7,035 nucleotides of DNA, taken from contig JAUWPX010000073.1 of assembly GCA_030611395.1 (NCBI GenBank), positions 1 through 7,035 of the forward strand. Direction: 5' to 3'. This document shows, piece by piece, positions 1 to 6,513 of this stretch (its first letter is position 1; the number at the start of each line of letters is the position of its first letter). The notes under the pieces were generated by a model. It made no database searches. It had not been told where the DNA came from and was given only the letters and a program-made list of their open reading frames with translations. The DNA is from Bacteroidota bacterium. GTDB taxonomy: Bacteria; Bacteroidota; Bacteroidia; Bacteroidales; VadinHA17. The position numbers and the translations under genes were made by a program.

Positions 1-1578
1 TTGCTTTTAATAATCCGTCCGGGTTATGGGCAAGTCTCTTTTGCCGGATTACCTGCAGGAATTGATCATAAAAAAGTGCCTTTTATAAAATTACCTGGCG
101 TAAACAGGGATAGTCTTATTAGTATTGAAAAGCAGGAGAGATTGATAACAGGTAAAAAAAGTCTGAGATTCGGAAAAATATTACCTGTATCTCTCGGGAC
201 TGATAATTACGGTGTTTTTCAGTCATTTGAAGGGAGTCAGGTTTGGAGAATTGGATTATGGTCGCCGGATGCCAGGGGACTGGGATTGATATTTGACCGG
301 TTTGCCCTGTATGATGGTGAAAAGGTATTTATTTATTCTCCCGGGAAAAAACAGGTGCTTGGAGCTTTTACCAGTGGGAATATGAATAAAAACAAAACAT
401 TGGCAGTAATGCCATTGGCAAATGATTCCATTATCATTGAATTTCAATTCAAAACCAACAGGAAGGATGCTTTGCATATCGGATCAGTGATTAATGATTA
501 CCTGGGAATATATAGTGCTATTGCTGTTAAGGATGAATGGTATAATGCTTCCGGACCATGTAATGTTGATATTAATTGCCCCGAAGGGCAGGATTGGCAG
601 AGTGAAAAGAATTCAGTTTGCCGGGAACTTATATATAAATCTGATCATGGTTATTCCGAGTTGTGTACAGGTGTACTTCTGACCAATACTTCAGAAACAG
701 ATGCACCTTACCTGCTAACAACAAACCATTGTATTGAAAATAATACACATGCTGAGAATACATTGTTTGTATTTCAATATGAAAGTCCTTATTGTGAGGG
801 ACCGGATGGATCTGTGATTAAATCAATATCAGGATCAGGCTTGAAGGCAACATCTGAAAATCTTGACTTTACACTGGTTGAATTAGATACGATACCTCCA
901 ATTACCTATAATCCAATCTATGCCGGATGGAGTAACAAGTTTTTTCCACCGGAAAATTCAGTAACAATCCATCATCCAAATGGTGATGTTAAGAAGATAT
1001 CTGTTGATAATGATCCTGCAGTGGTGGCAAGTTATTCTGACTTTGATGATAATGCTTTCTGGAATATTTTGCAGTGGGATGTCGGAACAACTGAGGCAGG
1101 TTCATCCGGGGCTCCACTTTTTGATCAGGATCACAGGGTTATAGGTATTCTTTCAGGAGGTGATGCGAGTTGCGGAAATTCAGTAAACGATTATTTTTTG
1201 CGGTTTGCAAACGCATGGGATGATTATAGCTCATCAGGGGAGCAGCTTAAATTCTGGCTTGATCCGGAAAATACCGGTGCAACATCTGTTAATCAACGCG
1301 ATCCGTATTCAACAACCGGGATAAATAATCATTCTGATATTGTTGTTTACCAGAATCCGGGTAATGGTTTTGTTTCATTTACCCCAAACGGATTTATATT
1401 TGGAACTATCCGGGTACAGGTATATCATACTGCAGGATATGTTTTGCAGGATAGTAATTTGGAATTCACTGGAGGCAGAATTGATCTTAATCTTACCTGG
1501 TTGAAAAACGGACTATACTTTATCAGGATAAGTCAGGGTGCAAAAAACGAAACATTAAAAGTTTCAATTATCAGGTAG
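1..1578 (+). CDS. Secreted lysyl-endopeptidase-like trypsin-fold serine protease with T9SS sorting domain (5' partial)
   Basis: Secreted protease of the Achromobacter lysyl endopeptidase type (chymotrypsin fold). In window numbering, residues about 15-175 resemble the propeptide of this family (VWRIGLWSPDARGL, VFIYSPGKKQVLGAFT). The mature domain begins near the Cys-rich GPCNVDINCPEG at 185-196. The triad reads H243 (LLTTNHC), D289 (NLDFTLVEL) and S369 (EAGSSGAPLF). Cysteines 187, 193, 207, 222, 244, 265 and 391 suit a disulfide-bonded extracellular enzyme. D397 lies about where the lysine-selecting Asp of Lys-C sits, so Lys specificity is possible but inferred. Residues about 445-525 form a type A T9SS C-terminal sorting domain (YQNPGNGFVSF, then GLYFIRIS and a KVSIIR end), implying export by T9SS and release or surface anchoring. 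The frame is open at base 1; the TTG there is probably not the start, and most of the signal peptide lies upstream. The stop is 5 bases before the lipoprotein gene. Confidence 0.9.
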   Translation: MLLIIRPGYGQVSFAGLPAGIDHKKVPFIKLPGVNRDSLISIEKQERLITGKKSLRFGKILPVSLGTDNYGVFQSFEGSQVWRIGLWSPDARGLGLIFDRFALYDGEKVFIYSPGKKQVLGAFTSGNMNKNKTLAVMPLANDSIIIEFQFKTNRKDALHIGSVINDYLGIYSAIAVKDEWYNASGPCNVDINCPEGQDWQSEKNSVCRELIYKSDHGYSELCTGVLLTNTSETDAPYLLTTNHCIENNTHAENTLFVFQYESPYCEGPDGSVIKSISGSGLKATSENLDFTLVELDTIPPITYNPIYAGWSNKFFPPENSVTIHHPNGDVKKISVDNDPAVVASYSDFDDNAFWNILQWDVGTTEAGSSGAPLFDQDHRVIGILSGGDASCGNSVNDYFLRFANAWDDYSSSGEQLKFWLDPENTGATSVNQRDPYSTTGINNHSDIVVYQNPGNGFVSFTPNGFIFGTIRVQVYHTAGYVLQDSNLEFTGGRIDLNLTWLKNGLYFIRISQGAKNETLKVSIIR

Positions 1579-1583
1579 GAAGA

Positions 1584-2816
1584 ATGAAGAAGTCGAAGAG
1601 TCGAAAAGACAAAGAGTCGAAGAGTGTCTGCCTGCCGGTAGGGCAAGTGTCGCATTTCATGTGGCAGGCTTTTTACTTTTGTCTTTTATCTTTTATTCTA
1701 TCTGTACCAGGATGCAAAAACAGGTTACATGATACAAATTCCACCTTACCGGAGAAAATTGGAGAGGAGATTAATATTGTTTATGCTAAAGGATTTAGAA
1801 TTGTGGAATTTCCCGGATACACCATGTTGAATGTGCATAATCCCTGGCAAGGTGCTGAAAATATTTCTTTTACTTATTACCTCGTAAATAGTGAAAACGA
1901 CATACCTGAAGAACTTATTGGAAAAATTGTTATCAGGACCCCGGTAAAAAGGATCGTTTGTTTATCAACAACTCATATAGCTCTTCTTGAATTTGTAGAT
2001 GAGATTTCAAGTCTTGTTGGAATGTCAAGTCCGCAGTTTGTTACAAATAAGGAAGTAAGAAAAGCCTTAAATAGAGGGGAGATTTTTGATGTTGGTTATG
2101 AAAAGAAACTGGATTTTGAAAAAATTATACATCTTAATCCTGATCTGGTTTTGGCATATGGGATTAACAGTGAAGTAACAGGGTATATGAAGAAGCTGGA
2201 TGAATTGGGTATTACCGTTGTATTAAATGGTGAATACCTGGAGAAAGAACCTTTGGCTAAAGCTGAGTGGGTTAAGTTTATTGCTGCTTTTTATGGTAAA
2301 GAAAGTATAGCATCTCAGAAGTTTGACAAGCTGGCTCAGCAATATAATTCCTTAAAGGATATTGCTTCGGAAGAGAAAGACAAGCCGTTGATATTAAGCG
2401 GTTTGCCATGGAAGGGTGCCTGGTATGTACCGGGTGGAGAGTCGTTTGCGGCACAGTTTATTAAAGATGCCGGGGGTTTATATTTGTGGAATGAAAACAG
2501 GTCAACCGAGGCTTTGCCTCTTGATCTGGAAGCAGTTTATGAAAAAGCATTAAAGGCTGATTGTTGGATCAACCCCGGAGCCGCTTCAAATATTAAAGAC
2601 ATTATACGGGTAGATAAAAGACTTGGTGGGCTTAATGTGATACAAACAGGTATGATTTATAATAATAATGCAGTGGTTAATCAAAACGGTGGTAATGATT
2701 ACTGGGAGTCAGGTGTTACAAATCCTCATCTGATCCTTAAAGACCTTGTGAAAATATTTCATCCTGAATTATTACCTGATCATAACTTTGTTTATTACAA
2801 AAAGGTGGAAAAGTAA
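1584..2816 (+). CDS. ABC importer substrate-binding lipoprotein (FecB/BtuF-like, Peripla_BP_2)
   Basis: Captures a metal chelate (siderophore, heme or cobalamin class) in the periplasm and delivers it to the permease encoded next. It is 410 residues. The N-terminus is a lipoprotein signal: charged n-region 2-13, hydrophobic stretch 29-41 and lipobox VPGC with the lipidated Cys at 44. The binding-protein fold runs from about 120 to 395: first-lobe start VKRIVCLSTTHIALLEF (121-137), the strand NPDLVLAYG (185-193), a helical linker about 222-262, and second-lobe ILSGLPWKGAWYVPGG (270-285). DYWESGVTNPHLILKDL (372-388) near the C-terminus is typical of Bacteroidota members. The start at 1584 gives the signal its positive charge; an in-frame ATG at 1659 (Met26) would leave an 18-residue signal with no basic residue, yet is possible because the preceding codons are repeat DNA. 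AGGAAG lies only one base before the ATG, too close to be a good ribosome site. Substrate is undetermined. Confidence 0.9.
   Translation: MKKSKSRKDKESKSVCLPVGQVSHFMWQAFYFCLLSFILSVPGCKNRLHDTNSTLPEKIGEEINIVYAKGFRIVEFPGYTMLNVHNPWQGAENISFTYYLVNSENDIPEELIGKIVIRTPVKRIVCLSTTHIALLEFVDEISSLVGMSSPQFVTNKEVRKALNRGEIFDVGYEKKLDFEKIIHLNPDLVLAYGINSEVTGYMKKLDELGITVVLNGEYLEKEPLAKAEWVKFIAAFYGKESIASQKFDKLAQQYNSLKDIASEEKDKPLILSGLPWKGAWYVPGGESFAAQFIKDAGGLYLWNENRSTEALPLDLEAVYEKALKADCWINPGAASNIKDIIRVDKRLGGLNVIQTGMIYNNNAVVNQNGGNDYWESGVTNPHLILKDLVKIFHPELLPDHNFVYYKKVEK
1587..1700 (+). repeat. Composite repeat/inverted-repeat element inside the lipoprotein signal-peptide coding region
   Basis: Three parts are visible. 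The left arm (1591-1630) is an 8-base tandem purine-rich array: AGTCGAAG, AGTCGAAA, AGACAAAG, AGTCGAAG and a decayed AGTGTCTG. The core has the near-palindrome CCTGCCGGTAGG (1631-1642). The right arm (1669-1696) is a 7-base pyrimidine-rich array: CTTTTTA, CTTTTGT, CTTTTAT, CTTTTAT. Two nested inverted repeats join the arms: AAAAGACAAA (1604-1613) with TTTGTCTTTT (1678-1687), and GCCTGCC (1630-1636) with GGCAGGC (1663-1669). I recall similar AGTCGAA-type strings in intergenic DNA of Bacteroidota, but cannot confirm copies elsewhere in this genome. Here the whole element is translated as codons 2-39 of the lipoprotein gene. Confidence 0.75.
2803..2808 (+). promoter_or_regulatory. Possible ribosome-binding site for the TTG-started permease
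   Basis: AGGTGG lies inside the 3' end of the lipoprotein gene, 13 bases before the TTG at 2822. The spacing is long, and Bacteroidota rely little on Shine-Dalgarno pairing, so this is weak support for the start. Confidence 0.3.
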
Positions 2817-2821
2817 AAATT

Positions 2822-3883
2822 TTGACTGAACCAAAGAATATACAAGTCAGATTATTTAGCAGGAAGCACCTGCTTATTTTTGGTGTGCTTCTGATTGCCC
2901 TTGTTTTACTATTCTTACTTGATCTGTTTCTAGGATCTGTAAGGATCCCTTTCTCTGAAATAGTAAGGATATTATTATCAGGGGAAGGTAAGGAGGAATG
3001 GGTAACCATTATCTATAAATTCAGATTCCCTAAAGCTATTACGGCTTTACTGGCAGGGATGGCTCTGTCAGTCAGCGGACTACAGATGCAAACCGTATTT
3101 CGAAATCCATTGGCAGGACCTTATGTATTAGGTATAAGTGCAGGCGCGAGTCTGGGAGTTGCAATTTTAATGTTAGGTTTTTCATCCCTGATTTTTACAT
3201 CAAATATTCTGAATATTGGTAACTGGGCAATAGTAACCGCGGCATGGATAGGATCAGGTTTAATATTGTTTCTGATATTGATGGTTTCCATGAGGGTAAG
3301 AGATATAATGACGATACTTATCCTTGGCATTATGTTCGGTAGTGCAACAACTGCGGTTGTTAGCATCCTTCAGTACTTCAGTCATGAAACTTCCTTAAAA
3401 GCATTTGTAGTGTGGACAATGGGTAGCCTGGGACATGTTTCCAGAGAGCAACTTCAGGTTCTTTCTTTTAGTGTGATTGTGGGACTGGGAATTTCTTTTG
3501 CTTCAGTGAAACTGCTTAATGCACTTTTGCTGGGCGAAACTTATGCGAAAAGTCTGGGTCTTAATGTAAAAGCTTCAAGGATTTTGATATTTGTGAGTAC
3601 CAGTATTCTTGCGGGTAGTATTACTGCTTTTTGCGGTCCGATAGGATTTGTCGGGATCGCAGTTCCTCATATTGCCCGGATGATTTTTAATACTGCAGAT
3701 CACAAAATACTGTTAAGTGGTACTTTAGTATTGGGTGGTATCCTGCTGCTTTTTAGTGATATTATCGCCCATGTTCCCGGATATGATACGATTTTGCCTA
3801 TTAATTCGGTAACTGCTCTTGTTGGAATTCCTGTTGTGGTATGGATTATAGTACGTAACAGGAAGTACTCTGCTTTTTCATAA
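2822..3883 (+). CDS. FecCD/BtuC-family ABC importer permease
   Basis: Inner-membrane channel subunit of the metal-chelate importer; a homodimer would pair with the ATPase encoded next and dock the upstream lipoprotein. It is 353 residues, normal for the family, with about ten hydrophobic segments (first about 17-37, last about 328-344). Family signatures are clear: the RFPKAITALLAGMALSVSG block starting at 68, then RNPLAGPYVLGISAGASLG (94-112); the cytoplasmic coupling region GETYAKSLGLNV (238-249); GPIGFVGIAVPHIAR (272-286); and LPINSVTALVGIPV (325-338). No ATG is available near the N-terminus; TTG at 2822 is chosen because an in-frame stop lies at 2783-2785, a purine-rich AGGTGG lies at 2803-2808, and the next candidate (GTG, codon 22) would cut into the first membrane segment. 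It begins 5 bases after the lipoprotein stop. Siderophore, heme and B12 permeases cannot be told apart here. Confidence 0.93.
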   Translation: MTEPKNIQVRLFSRKHLLIFGVLLIALVLLFLLDLFLGSVRIPFSEIVRILLSGEGKEEWVTIIYKFRFPKAITALLAGMALSVSGLQMQTVFRNPLAGPYVLGISAGASLGVAILMLGFSSLIFTSNILNIGNWAIVTAAWIGSGLILFLILMVSMRVRDIMTILILGIMFGSATTAVVSILQYFSHETSLKAFVVWTMGSLGHVSREQLQVLSFSVIVGLGISFASVKLLNALLLGETYAKSLGLNVKASRILIFVSTSILAGSITAFCGPIGFVGIAVPHIARMIFNTADHKILLSGTLVLGGILLLFSDIIAHVPGYDTILPINSVTALVGIPVVVWIIVRNRKYSAFS

Positions 3884-3901
3884 AATAGCAAACTGTATTT
3901 A

Positions 3902-4939
3902 ATGGAATATATAAAACCTGTTTTATTAACAAAAAACCTGGAAATTGGTTTTGTTCTTAATAATCATAAGAAGAAGATTGTATATTCTGATATAAATATT
4001 TCTGCTGCTAAAGGGGAGTTGGTTGCCATAATTGGGCAGAACGGGGTAGGAAAGAGTACTTTGCTGCGAACGCTTGCGAATTTGCAGAAGTCATTATCGG
4101 GGGAAATACTGATAAAAGGCGCTGAAATAAATGAGCTTAAGAGAATTGAAGCAGCCAGGATCATAAGTTTTGTATCCACTGAACCTGTTCGAATTGCTAA
4201 CCTGAAAGTTTTTGACCTTGTTGCATTGGGCAGGTTTCCACATACTAACTGGGCAGGACGACTGAAACAACATGACAGGAAATTGGTGCAGGGAGCAATC
4301 AGGTTAGCCGGACTGGAAGGATTTGAACAAAAATCTGTTGCTGAAATTTCCGATGGCGAGAGACAAAGAGTTATGATAGCAAGAACGCTTGCCCAGGAAA
4401 CCGATATTGTAATCCTGGATGAACCAACTGCTTTTCTCGATCTGCCCGGTAAATATGAAATTGTCCGGATTCTGAACGACCTTGCTGCAAACACCGGGAA
4501 AACAATTATCTTTTCCACTCATGATTTGAATATAGCAATGCACCGGGCTGATAAAATATGGCTTATGCTACCTCATGAAATTGTATCAGGTGCACCGGAA
4601 GATCTTGTATTAACTGACCGCTTTGCCGATATATTTAAAGACTCTGAACTGCAATTTGATGTGCATAAAGGTGATTTCCTGTTACCGGTAGATTTTATAG
4701 GTGAGATTGGATTCCTGGGAAAGGGACTGGCCGGACTATGGACAAAAAAAGCTCTTGAAAGAATAGGACTGAGAGTAGTAGAAGCCGGAAAACAGAAACA
4801 TATTATAACTATCAACGAGAAAAATGGTGTAATTCAATTGCGCCTGAAAACAGGCGATAAGAAAATTGAATTTGATTCAATCTATCAATTATCTTTATTC
4901 TTGAAAAGTATATTTAGCAGGCAAATTCCAATGCATTAA
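3902..4939 (+). CDS. FecE/BtuD-type ABC importer ATP-binding protein with C-terminal extension
   Basis: Cytoplasmic ATPase that powers the metal-chelate importer. It is 345 residues against about 255-270 for classical FecE, HmuV and BtuD. Seen: Walker A GQNGVGKST (45-53), signature ISDGERQR (149-156) in place of LSGGQ, Walker B IVILDEP (169-175), D-loop around 178-180 and switch His207 in FSTHD. The Q-loop region reads ISFVSTEPVRI (88-98) with no glutamine; I recall Bacteroidota relatives with a Thr-Glu or Thr-Asp there, so it is probably a clade feature rather than a defect. VFDLVALGRFPHT (103-115) is typical of the FecE group. Residues from about 255 to 345 form an extra domain of unknown role, common in Bacteroidota homologues. 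The start is the only ATG near the homologous N-terminus, 18 bases after the permease, with no Shine-Dalgarno site. The gene closes the putative operon and overlaps the convergent gene by 3 bases. Confidence 0.93.
   Translation: MEYIKPVLLTKNLEIGFVLNNHKKKIVYSDINISAAKGELVAIIGQNGVGKSTLLRTLANLQKSLSGEILIKGAEINELKRIEAARIISFVSTEPVRIANLKVFDLVALGRFPHTNWAGRLKQHDRKLVQGAIRLAGLEGFEQKSVAEISDGERQRVMIARTLAQETDIVILDEPTAFLDLPGKYEIVRILNDLAANTGKTIIFSTHDLNIAMHRADKIWLMLPHEIVSGAPEDLVLTDRFADIFKDSELQFDVHKGDFLLPVDFIGEIGFLGKGLAGLWTKKALERIGLRVVEAGKQKHIITINEKNGVIQLRLKTGDKKIEFDSIYQLSLFLKSIFSRQIPMH
4831..4872. repeat. Two-tier inverted repeat in the 3' part of the ATPase gene
   Basis: Outer arms AATTCAATT (4831-4839) and AATTGAATT (4864-4872) enclose a perfect inner hairpin, CGCCTG (4841-4846), loop AAAA, CAGGCG (4851-4856). 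One base separates the arms on the left and seven on the right. It is coding sequence (residues about 311-324) with no T-tract after it, so it is not an intrinsic terminator. It could stabilise the mRNA 3' end, or be chance. Confidence 0.5.
4936..4939. other. Convergent stop codons sharing TTAA
   Basis: The plus-strand ATPase gene ends with TAA at 4937-4939 and the minus-strand thioredoxin gene ends with TAA read from 4938 to 4936, both inside one TTAA. There is no intergenic space. Any terminator for either transcript must lie inside the opposing gene; I found no stem followed by a T-tract on either strand near the junction. Confidence 0.9.
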
Positions 4940-6345
4940 AGCAAACTATCCAGCATTTTCCCAAGTGCTTCAACACTTATTCTTTTGGCAATTATTTTTT
5001 TATTCTCATCAAGCAGATAAACGGTTGGTGTGCTATAAACATCATAAAATAATCTGAAATAAGTAGATTGGTTTGGGTCCCAGGCATTTATCCAGTGATA
5101 TCCTTTATCTTTGAGATAATTAAGCCACTCTTGTTTCTTATCCTGGGTATAAACTGTAAATACTTCAAGACCTTTATCCTTATTTTTTTTGTAAATGTCG
5201 TATAGCATTGGTGTGGATGTTTTACAATGCCCGCAATCAGTTTCCCAGAAGTATAATACAATGTATTTAGCATTAACCTGGTGTAATGAAACCCATTCTC
5301 CTGTTTCGGTTTCCATTTTCAAATCTTTGCTAAGGTTGCCAATTATATTAGGTTTTATTTTATAAACCCTGTCACGGATTTTTACCAGTGAAGTGGAATC
5401 AACCCAATCGGCTTCACCGGATAAATAATAATTTTCAGCAATGCTTACAAAAACTTCATCCATCCCCATGATATTAGATTGCAGATAATTATTCAGCAGG
5501 TAGATTACTACATATTGAAAAACTTTATCATTGGCTCTGCACCTGTTTACAATCTTTTTAATTTCAGGTATCACCGAGTCGGGTTTTTGGATCAGGACAT
5601 TGTTAAAATACCTGTCAATCTTTGCCTGAAGCACCGGTGTTCGGAGCAATCGCTGATCTGAAAAATCAATACTATCCAGAAAATGGTTTTTATTATAATT
5701 GTATCCAAGAATCCACCTCATCGAATCTTTATTTGCTATATTATCGGGTATTTCGAAATTAGGCGGCTCAGGAGGTCGCATAGCATTTATCAAGCTGCTT
5801 ATTAGCATATCCTTATTTTCACCGGTTATCTTACTCCAGTAATCTTTAACCTTTTTATCAAGCATTTTCATTTCTTCAGTGATCGTTTCAAGTGAATCCG
5901 GATTTTCTTTATTAAGTTTCCATCTGTTTGAGAGAGACCCTGAATTTTTTTGCTGCTCAGCCATAAATCTTTGATATTCAACAAAAATACTATTCTGGGC
6001 AGATCCGGTGAACTTTAAAAATTTAAGTAAATCGGTTGTATCCGTTGAAACTGAAAAATCCTGATCCTCATCCACAATCAACTCGAAAAAATTCATATTA
6101 GGTAAAGCTATCAGGTAGATACCGGCATCAAGCTTTTTTTCATCTTCAAAAACTCCTTCTCCCTGTTTGTCAAGATAAAGAGTGTCCTGAACTAATTTTT
6201 TATCACCAAAATGGTATGCCAGGAAAATACTTGTGTCCCTTATTCCTTCTACCTTAACTTCTATCCTGTATCCCTGGGAGAAAACCGGTATTGATAAAAT
6301 AAATAAAGATATTAACAGACTGAATTGTGTAGTAAATTTTTTCAT
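4936..6345 (-). CDS. Secreted TlpA-like thioredoxin-fold protein with DUF4369-like N-terminus
   Basis: Predicted exported thiol-disulfide protein of 469 residues. Residues 1-23 are a signal peptide (MKK, then a hydrophobic run, with cleavage likely after VFS before Gln24). Residues about 25-115 look like the beta-rich DUF4369 domain that precedes thioredoxin domains in Bacteroidota. Residues about 116-335 are a charged helical middle region resembling DUF5106. Residues about 345-469 are the thioredoxin fold: active site DCGHCKTSTP with Cys371 and Cys374, and cis-proline STPTVYLLDE (Pro440). It is probably a periplasmic reductase or oxidoreductase; the partner is unknown. The start at 6345 is preferred over a TTG at 6375, which would add ten residues before the signal peptide and overlap a good -7 promoter element. 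The gene is divergent from argS and convergent with the transporter genes, so it is likely transcribed alone. Confidence 0.88.
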   Translation of the reverse strand: MKKFTTQFSLLISLFILSIPVFSQGYRIEVKVEGIRDTSIFLAYHFGDKKLVQDTLYLDKQGEGVFEDEKKLDAGIYLIALPNMNFFELIVDEDQDFSVSTDTTDLLKFLKFTGSAQNSIFVEYQRFMAEQQKNSGSLSNRWKLNKENPDSLETITEEMKMLDKKVKDYWSKITGENKDMLISSLINAMRPPEPPNFEIPDNIANKDSMRWILGYNYNKNHFLDSIDFSDQRLLRTPVLQAKIDRYFNNVLIQKPDSVIPEIKKIVNRCRANDKVFQYVVIYLLNNYLQSNIMGMDEVFVSIAENYYLSGEADWVDSTSLVKIRDRVYKIKPNIIGNLSKDLKMETETGEWVSLHQVNAKYIVLYFWETDCGHCKTSTPMLYDIYKKNKDKGLEVFTVYTQDKKQEWLNYLKDKGYHWINAWDPNQSTYFRLFYDVYSTPTVYLLDENKKIIAKRISVEALGKMLDSLL

Positions 6346-6372
6346 GAGAATTCGTAATTTTCTAATTAACGA

Positions 6373-6380
6373 CAAATTTA
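6373..6380 (-). promoter_or_regulatory. Bacteroidota -7 promoter element for the thioredoxin-family gene
   Basis: The minus strand reads TAAATTTG, a full match to the Bacteroidota -7 consensus TAnnTTTG. Transcription would start near 6367, about 20 bases before the ATG at 6345. I see no clear -33 TTTG at the right distance, so it rests on the -7 match and position. Confidence 0.5.
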
Positions 6381-6434
6381 ATGAAACATTGCAAGTAAAA
6401 AAGCGTGGAGTGAAGTTTTAAAGAAATGAACCTA

Positions 6435-6453
6435 ACCCCGATAAAATCGGGGT
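6435..6453. repeat. Perfect 8-bp hairpin in the divergent intergenic region
   Basis: ACCCCGAT (6435-6442), loop AAA, ATCGGGGT (6446-6453). No T-tract follows on either strand, and it lies between two divergent gene starts, so a terminator role is unlikely. A CCCGAT-type palindrome like this is probably a dispersed intergenic repeat or a protein-binding site; which one is not visible here. Confidence 0.7.
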
Positions 6454-6455
6454 GA

Positions 6456-6485
6456 GCTATCCCGATAATGTCAGGACTGGCTATG
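6456..6485. repeat. Second, decayed CCCGAT hairpin flanked by GCTAT repeats
   Basis: TCCCGA (6460-6465) and TCAGGA (6471-6476) form a stem with one C-A mismatch around the loop TAATG. GCTAT occurs on both sides (6456-6460 and 6481-6485, read as GGCTATG). It looks like a mutated copy of the same palindrome family as the adjacent hairpin, whose right arm ATCGGG (6446-6451) can also pair with CCCGAT at 6461-6466. Confidence 0.5.
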
Positions 6486-6513
6486 TGACCGTTGAAAATT
6501 AAATTATAAACAC

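Noticed and set aside
494..682. 62-codon plus-strand frame inside the protease gene
   Set aside because: It overlaps the conserved start of the mature protease domain in another frame and has no features of its own.
2737..3009. 90-codon minus-strand frame across the lipoprotein/permease junction
   Set aside because: It is antisense to two well-supported genes, with no promoter or domain.
3964..4518. 184-codon open frame on the minus strand
   Set aside because: It lies wholly antisense to the ATPase gene, whose Walker A, signature and Walker B motifs are intact. The antisense product shows no recognisable domain.
1584..4939. Naming the importer genes btuFCD, fecBDE or hmuTUV
   Set aside because: The family is clear but no riboswitch, receptor or substrate-specific residue in the window separates cobalamin, siderophore and heme.
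4963..4978. Small AAGTG/CACTT hairpin as a terminator for the ATPase gene
   Set aside because: It is only 5 bp with no T-tract, and it lies in the coding sequence of the convergent gene.
6346..6375. Ten-residue upstream extension of the thioredoxin-family gene from a TTG at 6375
   Set aside because: It would place extra residues before a normal MKK signal peptide and overlap the TAAATTTG promoter element.
6233..6421. 62-codon plus-strand frame over the start of the thioredoxin-family gene
   Set aside because: It is antisense to the signal peptide and promoter of that gene and has no recognisable content.
6435..6453. Intrinsic terminator
   Set aside because: The stem is strong, but no T-tract follows on either strand and no gene ends nearby; both flanking genes start away from it.
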